Source: Kordiimonas gwangyangensis DSM 19435 = JCM 12864 (GTDB lineage: Bacteria; Pseudomonadota; Alphaproteobacteria; Sphingomonadales; Kordiimonadaceae). From it: DNA of 64,000 nucleotides. This document shows, in pieces, positions 1 through 8,837 of this stretch. The translations under genes and the position numbers were made by a program. The stretch lies in the NCBI RefSeq assembly GCF_000375545.1, contig NZ_AQXF01000001.1:422893-486892 (forward strand). The letters are read 5' to 3'. Under the pieces are notes generated by a model. It worked only from the letters and a program-made list of their open reading frames with translations, was not told where the DNA came from and ran no database searches. Position 1 is the first letter of the stretch. The number at the start of each line of letters is the position of its first letter.

Positions 1-715
1 ACTTGCGCACTTCTGCAAGTGGCGCATTGATAAGGATTTTCCTGTCCCCAAGCACTGCCACACGGTCGCACACCCTGACCAAGGTGTCGAGGTCGTGTGT
101 CACCAGAAAGACCGTCAGGCCAAGTGACCGGCTGAGTTCCTGCACCAGTTCGTCAAACGCCGATGCGCCGATGGGGTCAAGCCCCGCTGTCGGTTCATCA
201 AGGAAAAGGATGCTGGGATCGAGCGCGAGCGAGCGCGCAAGTGCCGCCCGTTTGCGCATACCGCCCGAGAGGTCCGACGGGTATTTGACCGCCGCGTCAA
301 TCGGCAGCCCCGCCATGGTGAGCTTGCTGAGCGCCAGATCATCCATCAGATCCTGCGACATATGGAAATGTTCGCGCAGGGGCACCTGCACATTCTGCGC
401 AACCGTGAGCGAGGTGAAAAGCGCACCATCCTGAAAGAGCACACCCCAGTCCCGGCGGGAAAGGCGATCTTCCTCGTCCGTCATCTCGGACTTGTTGCGG
501 CCACCGATTTCAATCTCGCCCGCAACCGGCGTGAGAAGACCGATGATCGCGCGTAACAGCACCGATTTACCAGTACCGGACCCGCCAACAACGCCGAGGA
601 TTTCGCCGCGTTTGACGTCAAGGTCGAGGTTTTCATGCACCACATGGGGGCCAAACGCTGTCTTGAGGCCGCGAACCCTGATGGCGAACTCGCCTTTGTA
701 ATTGCTTGCCGTCAC
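1..715 (-). CDS. mlaF: Mla-type phospholipid transport ABC ATPase (partial, C-terminus off window)
   Basis: The reverse strand from a GTG at 715 runs off the window edge, so the C-terminus is missing. The translation has a Walker A (GGSGTGKS, residues 44-51), an ABC signature LSGGMRKR, a Walker B/D-loop LFLDEPTAGLD and the H-loop VTHDLDTL. This is the ATPase of an MlaFEDB-like system that moves phospholipids between inner and outer membranes in Gram-negative bacteria. It starts one base after the stop of the MlaE-like permease gene, so the two are translationally linked. The substrate assignment (phospholipid) rests on the family and on the permease partner, not on residues visible here. Confidence 0.88.
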   Translation of the reverse strand, partial: MTASNYKGEFAIRVRGLKTAFGPHVVHENLDLDVKRGEILGVVGGSGTGKSVLLRAIIGLLTPVAGEIEIGGRNKSEMTDEEDRLSRRDWGVLFQDGALFTSLTVAQNVQVPLREHFHMSQDLMDDLALSKLTMAGLPIDAAVKYPSDLSGGMRKRAALARSLALDPSILFLDEPTAGLDPIGASAFDELVQELSRSLGLTVFLVTHDLDTLVRVCDRVAVLGDRKILINAPLAEVRK

Positions 716-716
716 C

Positions 717-1856
717 CTAGAGCCCCACGCTTGTGAAGAAGATGGCAAAAAGCGCATCAAGCGCGATCACCATGAAAATGGACTGCACGACCGCCCGTGT
801 GGTACGCCCACCGAGCGAATCCGCGCTGCCTTCAACCCTGAGGCCGTTATAGCAGCCCGCGGTTGCGATAATCGCGGCGAAAAACGGCGCCTTGATGATA
901 CCGACCCAGTAATGCTCAATCGTGATTACCTCGCGGAAGTAAACGAGGAAGTTGGCCGGGGTGATATCAAGCTGGATCCACGCCATCATGGCGCCCCCTG
1001 CGATACCCACAATATCGGCATAGAACCCGAGAAGCGGCAGGCAGATAACGAGCGCAAGGAGGCGCGGCAGCACCAACACGTCGATGGGGTCCATGCCAAG
1101 GGTTTTCATCGCGTCCACCTCTTCATGGAGGACCATGGAGCCGATCTCTGCGGTAAAGGCACTGCCGGACCGGCCAGCGACAATGATGGCGGTGAGCAGG
1201 ATGCCAAGTTCGCGAAGGTGACCGATGCCAAGCATATCAATAACAAAAATATCCGCGCCGAATTTCGCGAGCTGGATAGCGCCCTGATTGACCGTCACCG
1301 CGCCAATGAGGAAGGCGATCAGCCCCACAATACCCATGGAGCGCATGCCAACAATTTCCATCTGGTGCACAAGCGGCACAAGGCGAATGCGGGATGGGTC
1401 GAGGAAAGAACCAAACAAGCGGATCAGCACGAGACCAAGGAAACTCAGAAGCCTGCCACTTGACCGCAAGCCAAGGACGGTGCCCGTTCCAACCTGCAGC
1501 AGCGGCGCAAGGTACCACGCCACCCCCTCAGGCGCGATGGGTGCGGGCGGCGGGCAGCTTGAGATCACCTCAAGCAGCATCTTATGGTCGGCTTTCACGC
1601 CGGTCAGCAGGGCGGCACCGCGTTCTTCAAGCACCGCAGCGTAGCGACGGATCAGCACAGCACCGGTGGTATCAAGGTGGCCAAGAGTAGAGCAATCCAG
1701 CACCGCACTGCTGCCACAAACCTTTGCAACCTTGAGCATAACCGCGTCGATATCTTCTGCGCTCTCGATGGTCCAATCGCCCTTGAGCGCGACCATCGCC
1801 GAGGGTGTCCCGGCGGTCACAGTTACATATTCATTATCGAAAACGGTATCCGGCAC
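717..1856 (-). CDS. mlaE: MlaE-type ABC permease with N-terminal STAS domain
   Basis: This is a 379-residue protein with a GTG start. Residues 1 to about 110 look like a STAS/MlaB-type domain (for example LKGDWTIESAED and LDCSTLGHLDTTGAVLIRR). The rest is a DUF140/MlaE permease with several hydrophobic segments (FLIGAVTVNQGAIQL, GRSGSAFTAEIGSM). In E. coli MlaB (STAS) and MlaE are separate subunits; here they are one chain, a fusion common in alphaproteobacteria. The expected role is the inner-membrane channel of phospholipid or toluene-tolerance type transport. Its ATPase gene follows immediately. The MCE protein MlaD would be expected beyond the window. Confidence 0.9.
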   Translation of the reverse strand: MPDTVFDNEYVTVTAGTPSAMVALKGDWTIESAEDIDAVMLKVAKVCGSSAVLDCSTLGHLDTTGAVLIRRYAAVLEERGAALLTGVKADHKMLLEVISSCPPPAPIAPEGVAWYLAPLLQVGTGTVLGLRSSGRLLSFLGLVLIRLFGSFLDPSRIRLVPLVHQMEIVGMRSMGIVGLIAFLIGAVTVNQGAIQLAKFGADIFVIDMLGIGHLRELGILLTAIIVAGRSGSAFTAEIGSMVLHEEVDAMKTLGMDPIDVLVLPRLLALVICLPLLGFYADIVGIAGGAMMAWIQLDITPANFLVYFREVITIEHYWVGIIKAPFFAAIIATAGCYNGLRVEGSADSLGGRTTRAVVQSIFMVIALDALFAIFFTSVGL

Positions 1857-1992
1857 CGCGATGAGACCCTTGATAATTGTCGGGCACGCTTACATATAGG
1901 GCGCGCAAAGCTTTATCTGCACAAGCAAATTTAGTATAAAGAAGTTCGCCGATTATAGGCCAATAAACAACCCTTACAAGACCACGGGACAA

Positions 1993-3399
1993 ATGAAAAT
2001 CGACACCGAGAATCCCTTGCATGCCTTCGCGGCATGGACGGCAACGGTACCGCGTGACTGGTCAGAGCTTGCGCGGACACGTGCGCGTGACGCTTTTATA
2101 GACGTTATCGCCGTGATGGTACCGGGTGCTGCGGAAGAAGTTACCCGTACTGTTTTCCGCCTTGCCGAGAGCTGGGGTCGCGGTGATTGCCACAGCATTG
2201 GATTTGCGGGTGGACTGTCGGCGCCCATGGCCGCGCTGGTGGGCGGCACGGCTGCCCACGCGCTGGATTTTGACGACAATTTCGACCCCGCCAAGGCTCA
2301 CGCCACCGCTGTGCTCGCCCCCGCACTTCTCGCGCTCGCGGACGCACGTGGCGCATCGGGCGAAGATTTGATCGACGCCTATATCGTTGGCCTCCAGATC
2401 ATTGGCCGGGTCGGACAAGGGGTGAACCCCTTCCACCGCAGCCGTGGCTGGCACGCGACCGCAACGGTGGGCACCGTCGGCACGGCAGCAGGCTGCGCCC
2501 GCCTTCTTGGCCTTGATACAGACAAAACCGCACACGCCATTTCCCTTTCCACCAGCTTCGCCGGCGGCTTCATGAGCCAGTTTGGCACCATGACCAAACC
2601 GCTTCACGCCGGCATGGCTGCGGCAGGCGCGGTCCAAGCGGCGCTGTTTGCCGAAGCTGGCATCACCGCCGGTAGCCAGACCCTGCACGGTGCAAACGGC
2701 ATGGGCACCCTGATGGTGGGCCAGGACGTGGAAGAACTGCGCGCCATCATGGCGGACAAGGACGAACACGGCCAGAAGGTGAAGTTTGCGACCACCGATA
2801 TCGGCGAGCCGCTGCACATCGAGAAATATGGCCTCAAGGTCAAACGTTTCCCGAACTGCGGCAGCGTGCACCGCTCCCTTGACGGGCTTCTCGAACTGCG
2901 CGAAAAGCACGGCTTCGGTCCTGCAGACGTGAAAGAGATTTTTGTGCGCGCACCGGCAGCGCATCTGCGCAACCTGATGTACGACCGGCCAACAAACCCG
3001 ATGGAGGCCAAATTCAGCCTTGAATATGGCCTCGCGGTTGGCCTTCTGTCCGGCAATGCCACGCTGGCGGATTATGAGCCAGACGCAATTGAGCGCAACC
3101 AAGTGACGGCTTTGCTGCCGCTGGTACGTAAAGAGTATGTTGAAAAACTTGAAAGCGACTTCCCGACCGAAGTGCATGTGACGCTCGTGAGCGGCGAGAC
3201 GGTATCGACAAGCGTCAAGATGCCGGTTGGATCAAGCGCGCGGCCGCTGTCGGAAGATCAGTTGATCGAAAAATTTGACGGCTGCGTTGCCGGTTTCATG
3301 GCAGATGAACGCGCCAAACAAGTCAAAACCATGCTGTTGTCGCTTGAGCGCGAAGGCAGCGTTCGCAAATTAATGTCTATGCTGACACAGGCGGCATAA
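1993..3399 (+). CDS. MmgE/PrpD family protein
   Basis: This 468-residue protein matches the MmgE/PrpD fold over its whole length: an all-alpha N-terminal domain (HALDFDDNFDPAKAHATAVLAPALLALA, in part) and a C-terminal domain with KRFPNCGSVHRSLDG and NPMEAKFSLEYGLAVGLL. Family members include 2-methylcitrate dehydratase (PrpD) and cis-aconitate decarboxylase. No methylcitrate-cycle partners (prpB, prpC, acnD) are nearby, so the substrate cannot be named. The ATG at 1993 begins the conserved N-terminus. The next gene starts 39 bp downstream on the same strand, so the two may be cotranscribed. Confidence 0.85.
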   Translation: MKIDTENPLHAFAAWTATVPRDWSELARTRARDAFIDVIAVMVPGAAEEVTRTVFRLAESWGRGDCHSIGFAGGLSAPMAALVGGTAAHALDFDDNFDPAKAHATAVLAPALLALADARGASGEDLIDAYIVGLQIIGRVGQGVNPFHRSRGWHATATVGTVGTAAGCARLLGLDTDKTAHAISLSTSFAGGFMSQFGTMTKPLHAGMAAAGAVQAALFAEAGITAGSQTLHGANGMGTLMVGQDVEELRAIMADKDEHGQKVKFATTDIGEPLHIEKYGLKVKRFPNCGSVHRSLDGLLELREKHGFGPADVKEIFVRAPAAHLRNLMYDRPTNPMEAKFSLEYGLAVGLLSGNATLADYEPDAIERNQVTALLPLVRKEYVEKLESDFPTEVHVTLVSGETVSTSVKMPVGSSARPLSEDQLIEKFDGCVAGFMADERAKQVKTMLLSLEREGSVRKLMSMLTQAA

Positions 3400-3438
3400 G
3401 GTATTTGAAGGTTAGTTGAAGGGCAAAGGATTAGGACC

Positions 3439-4254
3439 ATGACTGGCAACAAAAAGGCAACTGCGCTTGTGCTCGCGGCAAGCCGGCGCGGTGCGGAAGA
3501 TACCGTCGCCCAAATCCAGGGCGTGAGCCACAAATGTCTCGTGACGCTGGATGGCGTTGTGATGCTGGAGCGTGTTGTGCGCGAAGTGCTGGCAGCAAAA
3601 AATGTCGGCCAAGTTTATGTCTCGATCGAGAGCGAAGAACTTCTGCGCTCCGTCCCGGCACTGAATGAGATGATGGACCGCGGCGAAATCAAGTTTCTGC
3701 AGAGCGCGGAAAACCTCTATCTCTCCGTCCTGCGTGGCGTTGAGGATATTGAGGACCCATGGCCTCTCATCATCACCACTGGCGATAACGCACTGCATAC
3801 CTCCGAGATGGTTGACCATTTCTGTGATGAACTGTTCACGGGCGGCGCGGACGCTGCTGTGGGTATGACACCGGCGGATGTTATCCTCGCCACCTACCCG
3901 GACGGCAAGCGCGCGTTCCACAACCTCAAGGACGGTGGCTGGTCGAGCTGTAACCTTTATGCGCTCACGGGCCCGAAAGCACTCGTCAGCGCGCGCATTT
4001 TTGAAGGTGGCGGCCAGTTCGGCAAAAAGCCGCAACGCATCCTGAAGGCCTTTGGCCTGATGTTCATGGTGCTCTACCGCTACAAGCTTGCCACGATCGA
4101 CCAGCTTGCGCGCATTCTGGGCAAGCGCTGGAAACTGCGGGTGCAGGTTATTCGTATGCCGTTCGCGGACGCGCCGATTGATGTGGATAATCCGGGCGAC
4201 TTTGCGCTGACGGAACGCATTCTGCAGTCGCGCCACGCGACAGCCGCACAGTAA
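3439..4254 (+). CDS. NTP_transferase-like nucleotidyltransferase domain protein
   Basis: The protein has 271 residues. The start ATALVLAASRRG and the segment HKCLVTLDGVVMLERVV resemble the N-terminal nucleotide-binding half of MobA/IspD/GlmU-like nucleotidyltransferases, and LIITTGDNALHTSEMVDHF looks like the metal-binding strand. The usual LAAGxGxRM loop is altered (LAASRRGAEDT), so catalysis is uncertain. A hydrophobic stretch (AFGLMFMVLYRYKLATI) lies near residue 205. The ATG at 3439 has an AAGGA-like ribosome binding site. I cannot name the substrate. Its partner, if any, may be the MmgE/PrpD protein just upstream. Confidence 0.65.
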   Translation: MTGNKKATALVLAASRRGAEDTVAQIQGVSHKCLVTLDGVVMLERVVREVLAAKNVGQVYVSIESEELLRSVPALNEMMDRGEIKFLQSAENLYLSVLRGVEDIEDPWPLIITTGDNALHTSEMVDHFCDELFTGGADAAVGMTPADVILATYPDGKRAFHNLKDGGWSSCNLYALTGPKALVSARIFEGGGQFGKKPQRILKAFGLMFMVLYRYKLATIDQLARILGKRWKLRVQVIRMPFADAPIDVDNPGDFALTERILQSRHATAAQ

Positions 4255-4267
4255 TACGACCCCACCG

Positions 4268-4292
4268 GGCCGCGCGTATAACAAGCGCGGCC
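4268..4292 (+). terminator. GC-rich hairpin after the nucleotidyltransferase gene
   Basis: Perfect 8-bp arms (GGCCGCGC at 4268-4275 and GCGCGGCC at 4285-4292) enclose a 9-nt loop, 14 bp after the stop codon. No clear T-run follows directly, so intrinsic termination is only possible. Confidence 0.3.
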
Positions 4293-4372
4293 TAGCGTGA
4301 AGGCTATTCTTGTTTTCTTAACGCTTGCAACCTATTCTGGTTGCATCCGTCAAGAACCAGAAGGATAGACCC

Positions 4373-5338
4373 GTGCGCGCCGACAGCACCACCACCTTCC
4401 GCTCTCTATATCCGCCGATCGAGCCTTATATCAGCGAGCGCATCCCCGTATCTGACGGGCATGAGGTGCATGTGGAACAGTCCGGCAACCCGCACGGTAT
4501 TCCCATTCTTTTTGTCCATGGCGGTCCGGGTGGTGGCACAAGCCCCATCCAGCGGCGTTTTTTCAACCCTGCCAAGTTTCGCATCATTCTGTTTGACCAG
4601 CGCGGCTGTGGCCGTAGCCGCCCGCACGCTTCGCTTGAGAATAACACCACATGGGACCTTGTCGCGGATATGGAAGCTATTCGCGAGCACCTGCGCATCA
4701 AAAGCTGGGTGCTGTTCGGTGGTTCCTGGGGCAGTACGTTGTCGCTCATCTATGCGCAGAAGCACCCTGAGCGTGTGCGCAGCATTATCCTGCGCGGCAT
4801 CTTCCTCTCGCGCAAGGAAGAGCTGGACTGGTTCTACCAGAACGGCACCCGTTCGCTGTTCCCCGAAGCCTGGACCCGATTTGCCGAGCTGGTACCGGAA
4901 GGCGAACGCGACGATCTCATCAAGGCCTATCACCGCCGCCTTACTGAACCAGAATTTGAGCGCGAACGGCTGCTGTTCGCCAAGGAATGGAGCCTGTGGG
5001 AAGGCAGCACCGTGACCCTGGTGCCGGACGAGGAACAGCGCGCGCATTCGGTTGACCCGGTGTTCGCCCTCGCCTTCGCGCGCATTGAGGCGCACTATTT
5101 CCTGCACCAGTGTTTCCTTGAGTGCGATGACCAGATCCTGCGCGATGCGCATATCCTGAAGGATATTCCCATCATCATCGTGCAGGGCCGATATGACGCC
5201 ATTTGCCCACCAAAAAGCGCCTATGACCTCGCGAAAGCCATGCCTTGGGCGTCGCTCAAGATTGTACCGGTCGCCGGTCACTCAGCCTTTGAACCCGCGA
5301 TCCAGCATGAGCTGATCTGCGCAACAGACGCCATCTAG
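4373..5338 (+). CDS. pip: Proline iminopeptidase (alpha/beta hydrolase)
   Basis: This is prolyl aminopeptidase (peptidase family S33), which removes N-terminal proline from peptides in the cytoplasm. I chose GTG at 4373 (321 residues) over the in-frame TTG at 4325 because an AAGGA site lies 7 bp upstream of the GTG and family N-termini begin near LYPPIEPY. The oxyanion motif HGGPGGG, the strand FDQRGCGRSRPH, the nucleophile elbow GGSWGSTLSL (serine in GxSxG), the aspartate in GRYDAICPP and the histidine in AGHSAFEP form the expected catalytic set. Length is normal for the family. Confidence 0.93.
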   Translation: MRADSTTTFRSLYPPIEPYISERIPVSDGHEVHVEQSGNPHGIPILFVHGGPGGGTSPIQRRFFNPAKFRIILFDQRGCGRSRPHASLENNTTWDLVADMEAIREHLRIKSWVLFGGSWGSTLSLIYAQKHPERVRSIILRGIFLSRKEELDWFYQNGTRSLFPEAWTRFAELVPEGERDDLIKAYHRRLTEPEFERERLLFAKEWSLWEGSTVTLVPDEEQRAHSVDPVFALAFARIEAHYFLHQCFLECDDQILRDAHILKDIPIIIVQGRYDAICPPKSAYDLAKAMPWASLKIVPVAGHSAFEPAIQHELICATDAI

Positions 5339-5421
5339 GCAAGTCAGGTGCGCCAATCTGCCCCTTGCGCGTGTGGGCAAAGCCCGCTAGCAAAGGCGCA
5401 GACTTTCTGCGGAGAATTTAC

Positions 5422-5868
5422 ATGCGTCTGATCCTTGCTTTTTGTGCCCTCATCATGATGAGCCTGCCAGCCTTTGCCCATGAAGACGAAGCCCATGGCC
5501 TTGTGATCGAAAAAGCGTGGGCGCGCAAGACCAGCCGCACGATCTCCACTGCCGTCTATTTCACCATCAAGAATGACAGCCATGAGCTTGACTATCTGAA
5601 CGGTGTCAGCACCGATATCGCGGAAACGTCAATGATCCACCAAAGCCGCGAAGTGGACGGCGTGATGCGCATGGACCATGTGGAAGAACTGCCGATCGCA
5701 CCGGGCGAGACGCTGGCGTTCGCACCCGGTGGCTATCATGTGATGCTGATGGGCCTCACAAAGCCGCTCGCGGAAGGCGACGTGTTCACCGTCACCCTTG
5801 ATTTTGAGCACGCAGGCAAAACGCCGGTGGTTGTTGAAGTCACCGGTATGATGGGCCTCACCGAATAG
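5422..5868 (+). CDS. Periplasmic copper chaperone, PCu(A)C family
   Basis: The protein has 148 residues from the ATG at 5422, which follows a GGAGA site; a longer reading from 5365 lacks a signal sequence at its start. Residues 1-19 form a signal peptide ending AFA. The copper motif is exact: H73-x10-M84-x21-H106-x-M108. PCu(A)C proteins deliver Cu(I) to the CuA or CuB centres of cytochrome oxidase in the periplasm, usually with a Sco protein, which is not present here. The gene is convergent with ferrochelatase, with only 3 bp between the stop codons. Confidence 0.9.
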   Translation: MRLILAFCALIMMSLPAFAHEDEAHGLVIEKAWARKTSRTISTAVYFTIKNDSHELDYLNGVSTDIAETSMIHQSREVDGVMRMDHVEELPIAPGETLAFAPGGYHVMLMGLTKPLAEGDVFTVTLDFEHAGKTPVVVEVTGMMGLTE

Positions 5869-5871
5869 GCG

Positions 5872-6879
5872 CTAGAGCCAACCCTGCAACTCGTGCCGCG
5901 CAACGCTATCTATCACCCGCATGCCGCGCTCCGTCGCGTTCAGGCAGGGGATATAGTGGAAGTGCGTGCCGCCATGTTCCAGGAAAGTCTCCCGCAGTTC
6001 CATGTTGATCTCCTCCAGCGTCTCGAGACAGTCTGAGCTGAACGCGGGAGCGAGTACGGCGAGCTTCTTCACACCCTCTTTCGCCAGTTTCTCCACCGTC
6101 TTGTCCGTATAGGGGCTGACCCATTCGGTCGGCCCGACGCGGGACTGGAAGCTGGTGAGAAGTGTGTCTTCGCCCATGCCCAGTTTCTCCCTCAAGAGGC
6201 GGCTCGTCTTGAAGCAGTGGCACGGGTACGGGTCACCATTGTCCCAATAGGATTTCGGGATTGAATGGTAGGAGGCGAGCACCTTCTCCGGTTGCCAGTC
6301 GAGGGTGGCAAGGCCCTCTTTCACGGACGCGGCAAGCTCATCCGCAAACGCGGGATGGTCGACATAAGCCGGCACAGTGCGTACGGCCGGTTGCCAACGC
6401 ATCTTGCCAAGGATCTCAAAACACTTGTCGTAGGCTGTTGCGGTTGTTGTGGCGCTATACTGAGGGTAAAGCGCGAACAGGAGGATACGGTCACAGCCTT
6501 TGGCGCGCAGGGCTTCAAGCCCCCGCTCCGTATTCGGTTGGCCGTAGCGGAACGCCCATTCCACATGCGCCGCCTCACCCATCATCGCCTGCAACTTCTC
6601 TGCCTGAGCGCGCGAGTGGGTGCGAAGCGGGCTTTCACCGCGCTCATAATCCCAGATTTTGGCATAGGCTTTGGCTGATTTCGCCGGACGGAACGTCAGG
6701 ATCGGGCCATAGAGTATTGGCAACCAGATGGCGCGCGGTGTCTCGATCACCCGTGGGTCCGACAGAAATTCCGCCAGATAGCGCCGGGTGGCGGCATAGG
6801 TCGGGGCGTCCGGTGTGCCAAGGCTCAGAAGCAGGATGCCGAGCTTGCCGTGTTTGATGTCCGGATGATCAGTTTTCAT
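5872..6879 (-). CDS. hemH: Ferrochelatase
   Basis: The enzyme inserts Fe(II) into protoporphyrin IX, the last step of protoheme synthesis. The 335-residue length fits the family. Conserved features are GTPDAP near the N-terminus, the metal-site histidine in SYHSIPKSY (H205), PCHCFKTSRLL, and the acid-containing segment SRVGPTEWVSPYTD. The C-terminal FSSDCLETLEEI is also typical. The start at 6879 is an ATG. The next gene on the same strand ends about 100 bp upstream and carries a terminator-like hairpin, so hemH probably has its own promoter. Confidence 0.95.
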   Translation of the reverse strand: MKTDHPDIKHGKLGILLLSLGTPDAPTYAATRRYLAEFLSDPRVIETPRAIWLPILYGPILTFRPAKSAKAYAKIWDYERGESPLRTHSRAQAEKLQAMMGEAAHVEWAFRYGQPNTERGLEALRAKGCDRILLFALYPQYSATTTATAYDKCFEILGKMRWQPAVRTVPAYVDHPAFADELAASVKEGLATLDWQPEKVLASYHSIPKSYWDNGDPYPCHCFKTSRLLREKLGMGEDTLLTSFQSRVGPTEWVSPYTDKTVEKLAKEGVKKLAVLAPAFSSDCLETLEEINMELRETFLEHGGTHFHYIPCLNATERGMRVIDSVARHELQGWL

Positions 6880-6946
6880 ATCGCTCGCACTCGGTAAGTG
6901 ATTGTCTTTGATACAGTTCTACGCTGTTTTGCCGCGCGTGGCTCAC

Positions 6947-6970
6947 AAAAAAACGCGATTTCTTTAATCG
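6947..6970 (-). terminator. Possible intrinsic terminator of the upstream deacylase gene
   Basis: On the reverse strand a short stem (CGATT at 6970-6966 and AATCG at 6960-6956) is followed by a run of seven T (complement of A at 6947-6953), just after the stop of the gene ending at 6978. The stem is only 5 bp, so strength is doubtful. Confidence 0.4.
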
Positions 6971-6977
6971 GCTGACC

Positions 6978-8027
6978 TCAGTGCAGAATGCGCACCAGCA
7001 TAGAGCCTGCGTCGCGCACCGGGTCCGTCGCGATGGCGACCACCGCACCACTCACCGGCGCATAATAGTGCCTGAGCGGTTGCCCGAAGGGGTCATAGAG
7101 CGTGGCGATCCGCGTGCCTTTTTTCACATGGTCCTTGAGACCCACTTCAATGACGGCAAGCCCGCCCTCATCCGCATACACGTTGGTGAAATTGGTGCCC
7201 ACAATCGGCTGCTCCCGCGCGGGCCGCGCGCCGTCCGAGAGAAAGCCCTGCGAATTGAGGAAATTCTCAAGCCCCGCCAGCGCGCGGTCAATCATGCGCG
7301 CTTCAAATTCCTTGGGGCCGCCAATCTCGAACGTCACTGCGGGAATGCCCTTTTTGATCAGGCTGGTCTCAAGCGTGCCCTCTTCGCCCGGGTCGTTCTT
7401 GATCATGTCCGGGTGGAGGGAATAGGCCATGTCCCGCGCGGTCGCGTTACGGAAATCGGCAAACACAAACAGGGGATAGCTTGTGCCAGTCGTTTGGGTA
7501 TGCAGGTCAACCGCGAGGTCGGTGCCCGGCAGCACAAGGTTATGCCACAGGTGGTAGGCAAAACGCGCTTCGGCCTCGCCGCGTTTCTCGCTGCCCGGGA
7601 ATGCGCGGTTCGGGTCCCCGCCCCGCAGGCCAAAATAGCGGCTGTGCACTTCCATGCCTGCCTGGTTGACACCTGGCACAGCTACAATGGTGCCCGTCAG
7701 TTTTGATGCGTCCAGCTCGTCCATCAGGCGGTGAATGACACGGATACCGTTGAGCTCATCCCCATGAACGGCGGCGGTCAGCAGCAGTTGTTTACCTTCA
7801 CCCGCCCCCTTCATGACAATAACGGGCACAAGGTTGGGCAGGCCCGTCGCACCCCGGCCCGCGTTCAGGTAAAAATGGTGACGTCCCTCTTTGAGGCCAG
7901 CCACATCAAGTTTGCTGATGATGGGCACATCACCCACATTTGCCGCGCGTACAGCGCCCGTTACTGCACAAGCCATAAGGGCAAGCAGCAAAAAGCGTTT
8001 CATCAGTGGGCGCATGGCTGAGCGCAT
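6978..8027 (-). CDS. Succinylglutamate desuccinylase/aspartoacylase family zinc hydrolase, exported
   Basis: I chose ATG at 8027 (349 residues), preceded by a GAGGA site; the longer frame to 8216 adds 63 residues without family character. Residues 1-28 are a signal peptide ending VRAA. The M14-like AstE/AspA zinc site is visible as H88-x2-E91 in AAVHGDELNG and H176 in AVDLHTQ; VTFEIGGPKEFE holds a candidate catalytic glutamate. The C-terminus (GTRIATLYDPFGQPL) is a small beta domain. Export suggests action on a periplasmic amide, but the substrate is unknown. Confidence 0.82.
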   Translation of the reverse strand: MRSAMRPLMKRFLLLALMACAVTGAVRAANVGDVPIISKLDVAGLKEGRHHFYLNAGRGATGLPNLVPVIVMKGAGEGKQLLLTAAVHGDELNGIRVIHRLMDELDASKLTGTIVAVPGVNQAGMEVHSRYFGLRGGDPNRAFPGSEKRGEAEARFAYHLWHNLVLPGTDLAVDLHTQTTGTSYPLFVFADFRNATARDMAYSLHPDMIKNDPGEEGTLETSLIKKGIPAVTFEIGGPKEFEARMIDRALAGLENFLNSQGFLSDGARPAREQPIVGTNFTNVYADEGGLAVIEVGLKDHVKKGTRIATLYDPFGQPLRHYYAPVSGAVVAIATDPVRDAGSMLVRILH

Positions 8028-8195
8028 TGTGTGGGGGTCCTCTCGAATCTCTATGCTCGCATCATCGCAGATCGCTCCGGCGGTGTGCAATGCCCAATTC
8101 AAAGCACAGCCTCGCATCAGTTTGGGAATACACGGAAATTTGGGTTGCACGCCCCCGGTCCCTGATGTCAGATTACAGGGAAAGGAGTCCCGCCA

Positions 8196-8828
8196 ATGGG
8201 TGCAAACTGTTGTCATGAGGTGAAGTTCGAGGGAATGGACCCGCGCTACAAGCGCGCGCTGATCCTAGTGATCCTGATCAATGCCATCATGTTCCTTGTG
8301 GAAATGCCGATGGGATTTGTCGGCAACAGCCAGGCACTGAAGGCCGACGCACTCGACTTTTTTGGCGACACCTGTACCTATGCCCTTTCGCTCTATGTAA
8401 TCGGCAAGGCTGGCACCCTGCGTGCCAAAGCCGCGCTCCTCAAGGGCCTCAGCCTTTCAGCCATGGGGCTTTGGGTCCTCGGCTCCACGCTTTATACGGT
8501 GCTTTATCTCAATCAGCCGCAGGCCTTTATCATGGGATCGGTTGGCGCGGCGGCGCTCGCGGCCAATGTGGCAAGCGTGCTGCTGCTCGTACGCTTCAAG
8601 GACGGCGACGCCAATGTGCGCTCGGTCTGGCTCTGCAGCCGTAATGACGCCATTGGCAACATCATGGTGATGGTGGCGGCCTCTGGCGTATGGGCAACCG
8701 GCACTGGCTGGCCCGACCTGATTGTCGCAGGCATCATGGCGACGATTTTCCTCTCCGGCTCCTTCCAGATTATCCGGCAGGCGCGCGCGGAACTGGCGCA
8801 CCATCATCACCACGCCGCGGCCGAGTAG
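8196..8828 (+). CDS. Cation diffusion facilitator family transporter
   Basis: This short protein (210 residues) has about six hydrophobic segments. The sequence ALKADALDFFGDT holds the aspartate pair expected in helix 2 of CDF transporters, and CSRNDAIGNIMVM holds the helix 5 metal ligand region. The C-terminus ends in a histidine-rich tail (AHHHHHAAAE) that could bind Zn, Co or Ni. The usual cytoplasmic CDF domain is absent, so it is a compact transporter. The ATG at 8196 has an AAAGGAG site. The LplT-like gene begins 10 bp after it, so the two are probably cotranscribed. Confidence 0.82.
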   Translation: MGANCCHEVKFEGMDPRYKRALILVILINAIMFLVEMPMGFVGNSQALKADALDFFGDTCTYALSLYVIGKAGTLRAKAALLKGLSLSAMGLWVLGSTLYTVLYLNQPQAFIMGSVGAAALAANVASVLLLVRFKDGDANVRSVWLCSRNDAIGNIMVMVAASGVWATGTGWPDLIVAGIMATIFLSGSFQIIRQARAELAHHHHHAAAE

Positions 8829-8837
8829 GCCGAAGGC

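Noticed and set aside
2062-3177. 371-codon reverse frame opposite the MmgE/PrpD gene
   Set aside because: Shadow frame with biased composition; the forward gene covers the same span and is recognisable.
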